From: Desulfofustis sp.
GTDB lineage: Bacteria; Desulfobacterota; Desulfobulbia; Desulfobulbales; Desulfocapsaceae
Assembly (NCBI GenBank): GCA_030145365.1
Contig: JAQYVS010000021.1
Location: 1 to 6,120 of the forward strand
Direction of reading: 5' to 3'
DNA length: 6,120 bases
Shown: positions 5,365-6,120 of the stretch, piece by piece
Layout of the letters: each line of letters starts with the position of its first letter
How positions within the stretch are numbered: the stretch's first letter is position 1
Program-made: the position numbers and the translations under genes
Notes under the pieces: generated by a model
Database searches by the model: none
What the model was told of the DNA's origin: nothing
Seen by the model: only the letters and a program-made list of their open reading frames with translations

Positions 5365-6120
5365 ATGAATTTACTTACCCGTTATCTGCTGGCCCAGTTT
5401 GTCCGATATTTTATGACCTTGAATGCGGGCTTTGCTTCCTTGTATCTGCTTATCGATTTCTTTGAGAAATTTGACGAATTTTCCGAAGCGGGTAAACCGT
5501 TGTCTTTGGTCATCAAATTTTTCATGCTCAACATCCCTTTTGTGGTCGATCAGATCAGCCCGGTTCTCATTCTCTTATCCGGCGTCATCACCCTTGGTAT
5601 TCTAAATAATAACAATGAATTATTAGCACTCAAAGCGGCCGGCATACCCTTGCGGTCAATTCTCAAACCCATATTGATCGGCTCAACAACGGCCACCGTA
5701 CTTTTTATTCTGGCGGGTCAATTCCTGTTGCCTGCAACAATAAGCACGACCAATGATATATGGTTTGAACAGGTGCGCGGCAAAGTACCCCTCGGTATAT
5801 ATCGAAACGGCCGCTATTATTTTAAGGGAAGTGAAGGTTTTTACTCATTTGAATGGCCGAACAAAGAGCGTCTTATTTTTAAAGATTTTTCCTATTCCAC
5901 CTGGGACGAAAATTACAATGTCAAATCAGTAACTGTTGCTGAATTTGCCGACTGGACGCCGCCAATCTGGGCATTAAAAACCGGTCAGATCATCGAACAT
6001 GATGAGTCCGGAGCATCATTTGTTGCCAAACCGTTTAAAATTTTCACCCAACGCTACCCTGAATCTCCAGACGATTTTCTGGTCCCGGAATATGAATCGG
6101 CTGAAATGTCCTTAACCAGC
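5365..6120 (+). CDS. lptG: LPS export ABC transporter permease LptG (partial, 3' end missing)
   Basis: The frame runs from ATG 5365 to the window edge without a stop, giving the first 252 residues of a protein usually of about 360-390. It is a LptF/LptG (YjgP/YjgQ) family permease, which with LptB and its partner LptF extracts lipopolysaccharide from the inner membrane and pushes it to the LptC-LptA bridge. Helices lie at about 12-31, 54-80 and 100-122. The segment NNNELLALKAAGIP (about 82-94) is the cytoplasmic coupling helix that contacts LptB. From about 130 a periplasmic beta-jellyroll domain begins (WFEQVRGKVPLGIYRNGRYY and onward). The opening YLLIDFFEKFDEF suits LptG better than LptF. 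The ribosome binding site is weak, and translation may be coupled to crcB 15 bases upstream. No lptF is seen in the window. Confidence 0.92.
   Translation, partial: MNLLTRYLLAQFVRYFMTLNAGFASLYLLIDFFEKFDEFSEAGKPLSLVIKFFMLNIPFVVDQISPVLILLSGVITLGILNNNNELLALKAAGIPLRSILKPILIGSTTATVLFILAGQFLLPATISTTNDIWFEQVRGKVPLGIYRNGRYYFKGSEGFYSFEWPNKERLIFKDFSYSTWDENYNVKSVTVAEFADWTPPIWALKTGQIIEHDESGASFVAKPFKIFTQRYPESPDDFLVPEYESAEMSLTS

Overview
The window looks like a chromosomal segment of a Gram-negative bacterium, most likely a sulfate-reducing or related member of the Desulfobacterota (former Deltaproteobacteria). This placement is an inference. It rests on the style of the tandem ADP-glucose pyrophosphorylase genes (one with the atypical GGRADEL and GYWGYTRT motifs), the DHH phosphoesterase with an ADPDSLA motif, and an LptG-type permease, which implies an outer membrane with LPS. 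No mobile element, CRISPR array or rRNA is visible.

Left part (1-640): a gene-poor stretch. It may hold the tail of a plus-strand gene (ending at 43), a short minus-strand frame with one hydrophobic helix (40-213), a strong G-quadruplex motif ending in eleven G (263-294), a 17-base palindrome (353-369), and a tRNA-Arg(CCT) gene on the minus strand with an encoded CCA end (555-630).

Centre (641-4710, all minus strand): a probable transcription unit read right to left. A good sigma-70-like promoter (4681-4710) precedes a possible, apparently frame-disrupted small protein (4598-4442). Then come a DHH/DHHA1 phosphoesterase (4398-3376), a GlgC-family protein that has lost key catalytic residues (3273-2020), and a complete GlgC (2023-755) that overlaps the previous gene by ATGA. 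A hairpin followed by a T-rich run (675-641) may end the unit. The two GlgC-family genes are translationally coupled. They look like a catalytic plus a regulatory subunit of a heteromeric ADP-glucose pyrophosphorylase that supplies ADP-glucose for glycogen or trehalose-type storage, analogous to Firmicutes GlgC/GlgD and to plant small/large subunits.

Right part (4711-6120, plus strand): a divergent intergenic region with a perfect 14-base palindrome and a tandem 10-base repeat, then crcB (Fluc fluoride channel, 4966-5349). Fifteen bases later comes lptG (LPS export permease), which runs off the right edge. No fluoride riboswitch is seen upstream of crcB.
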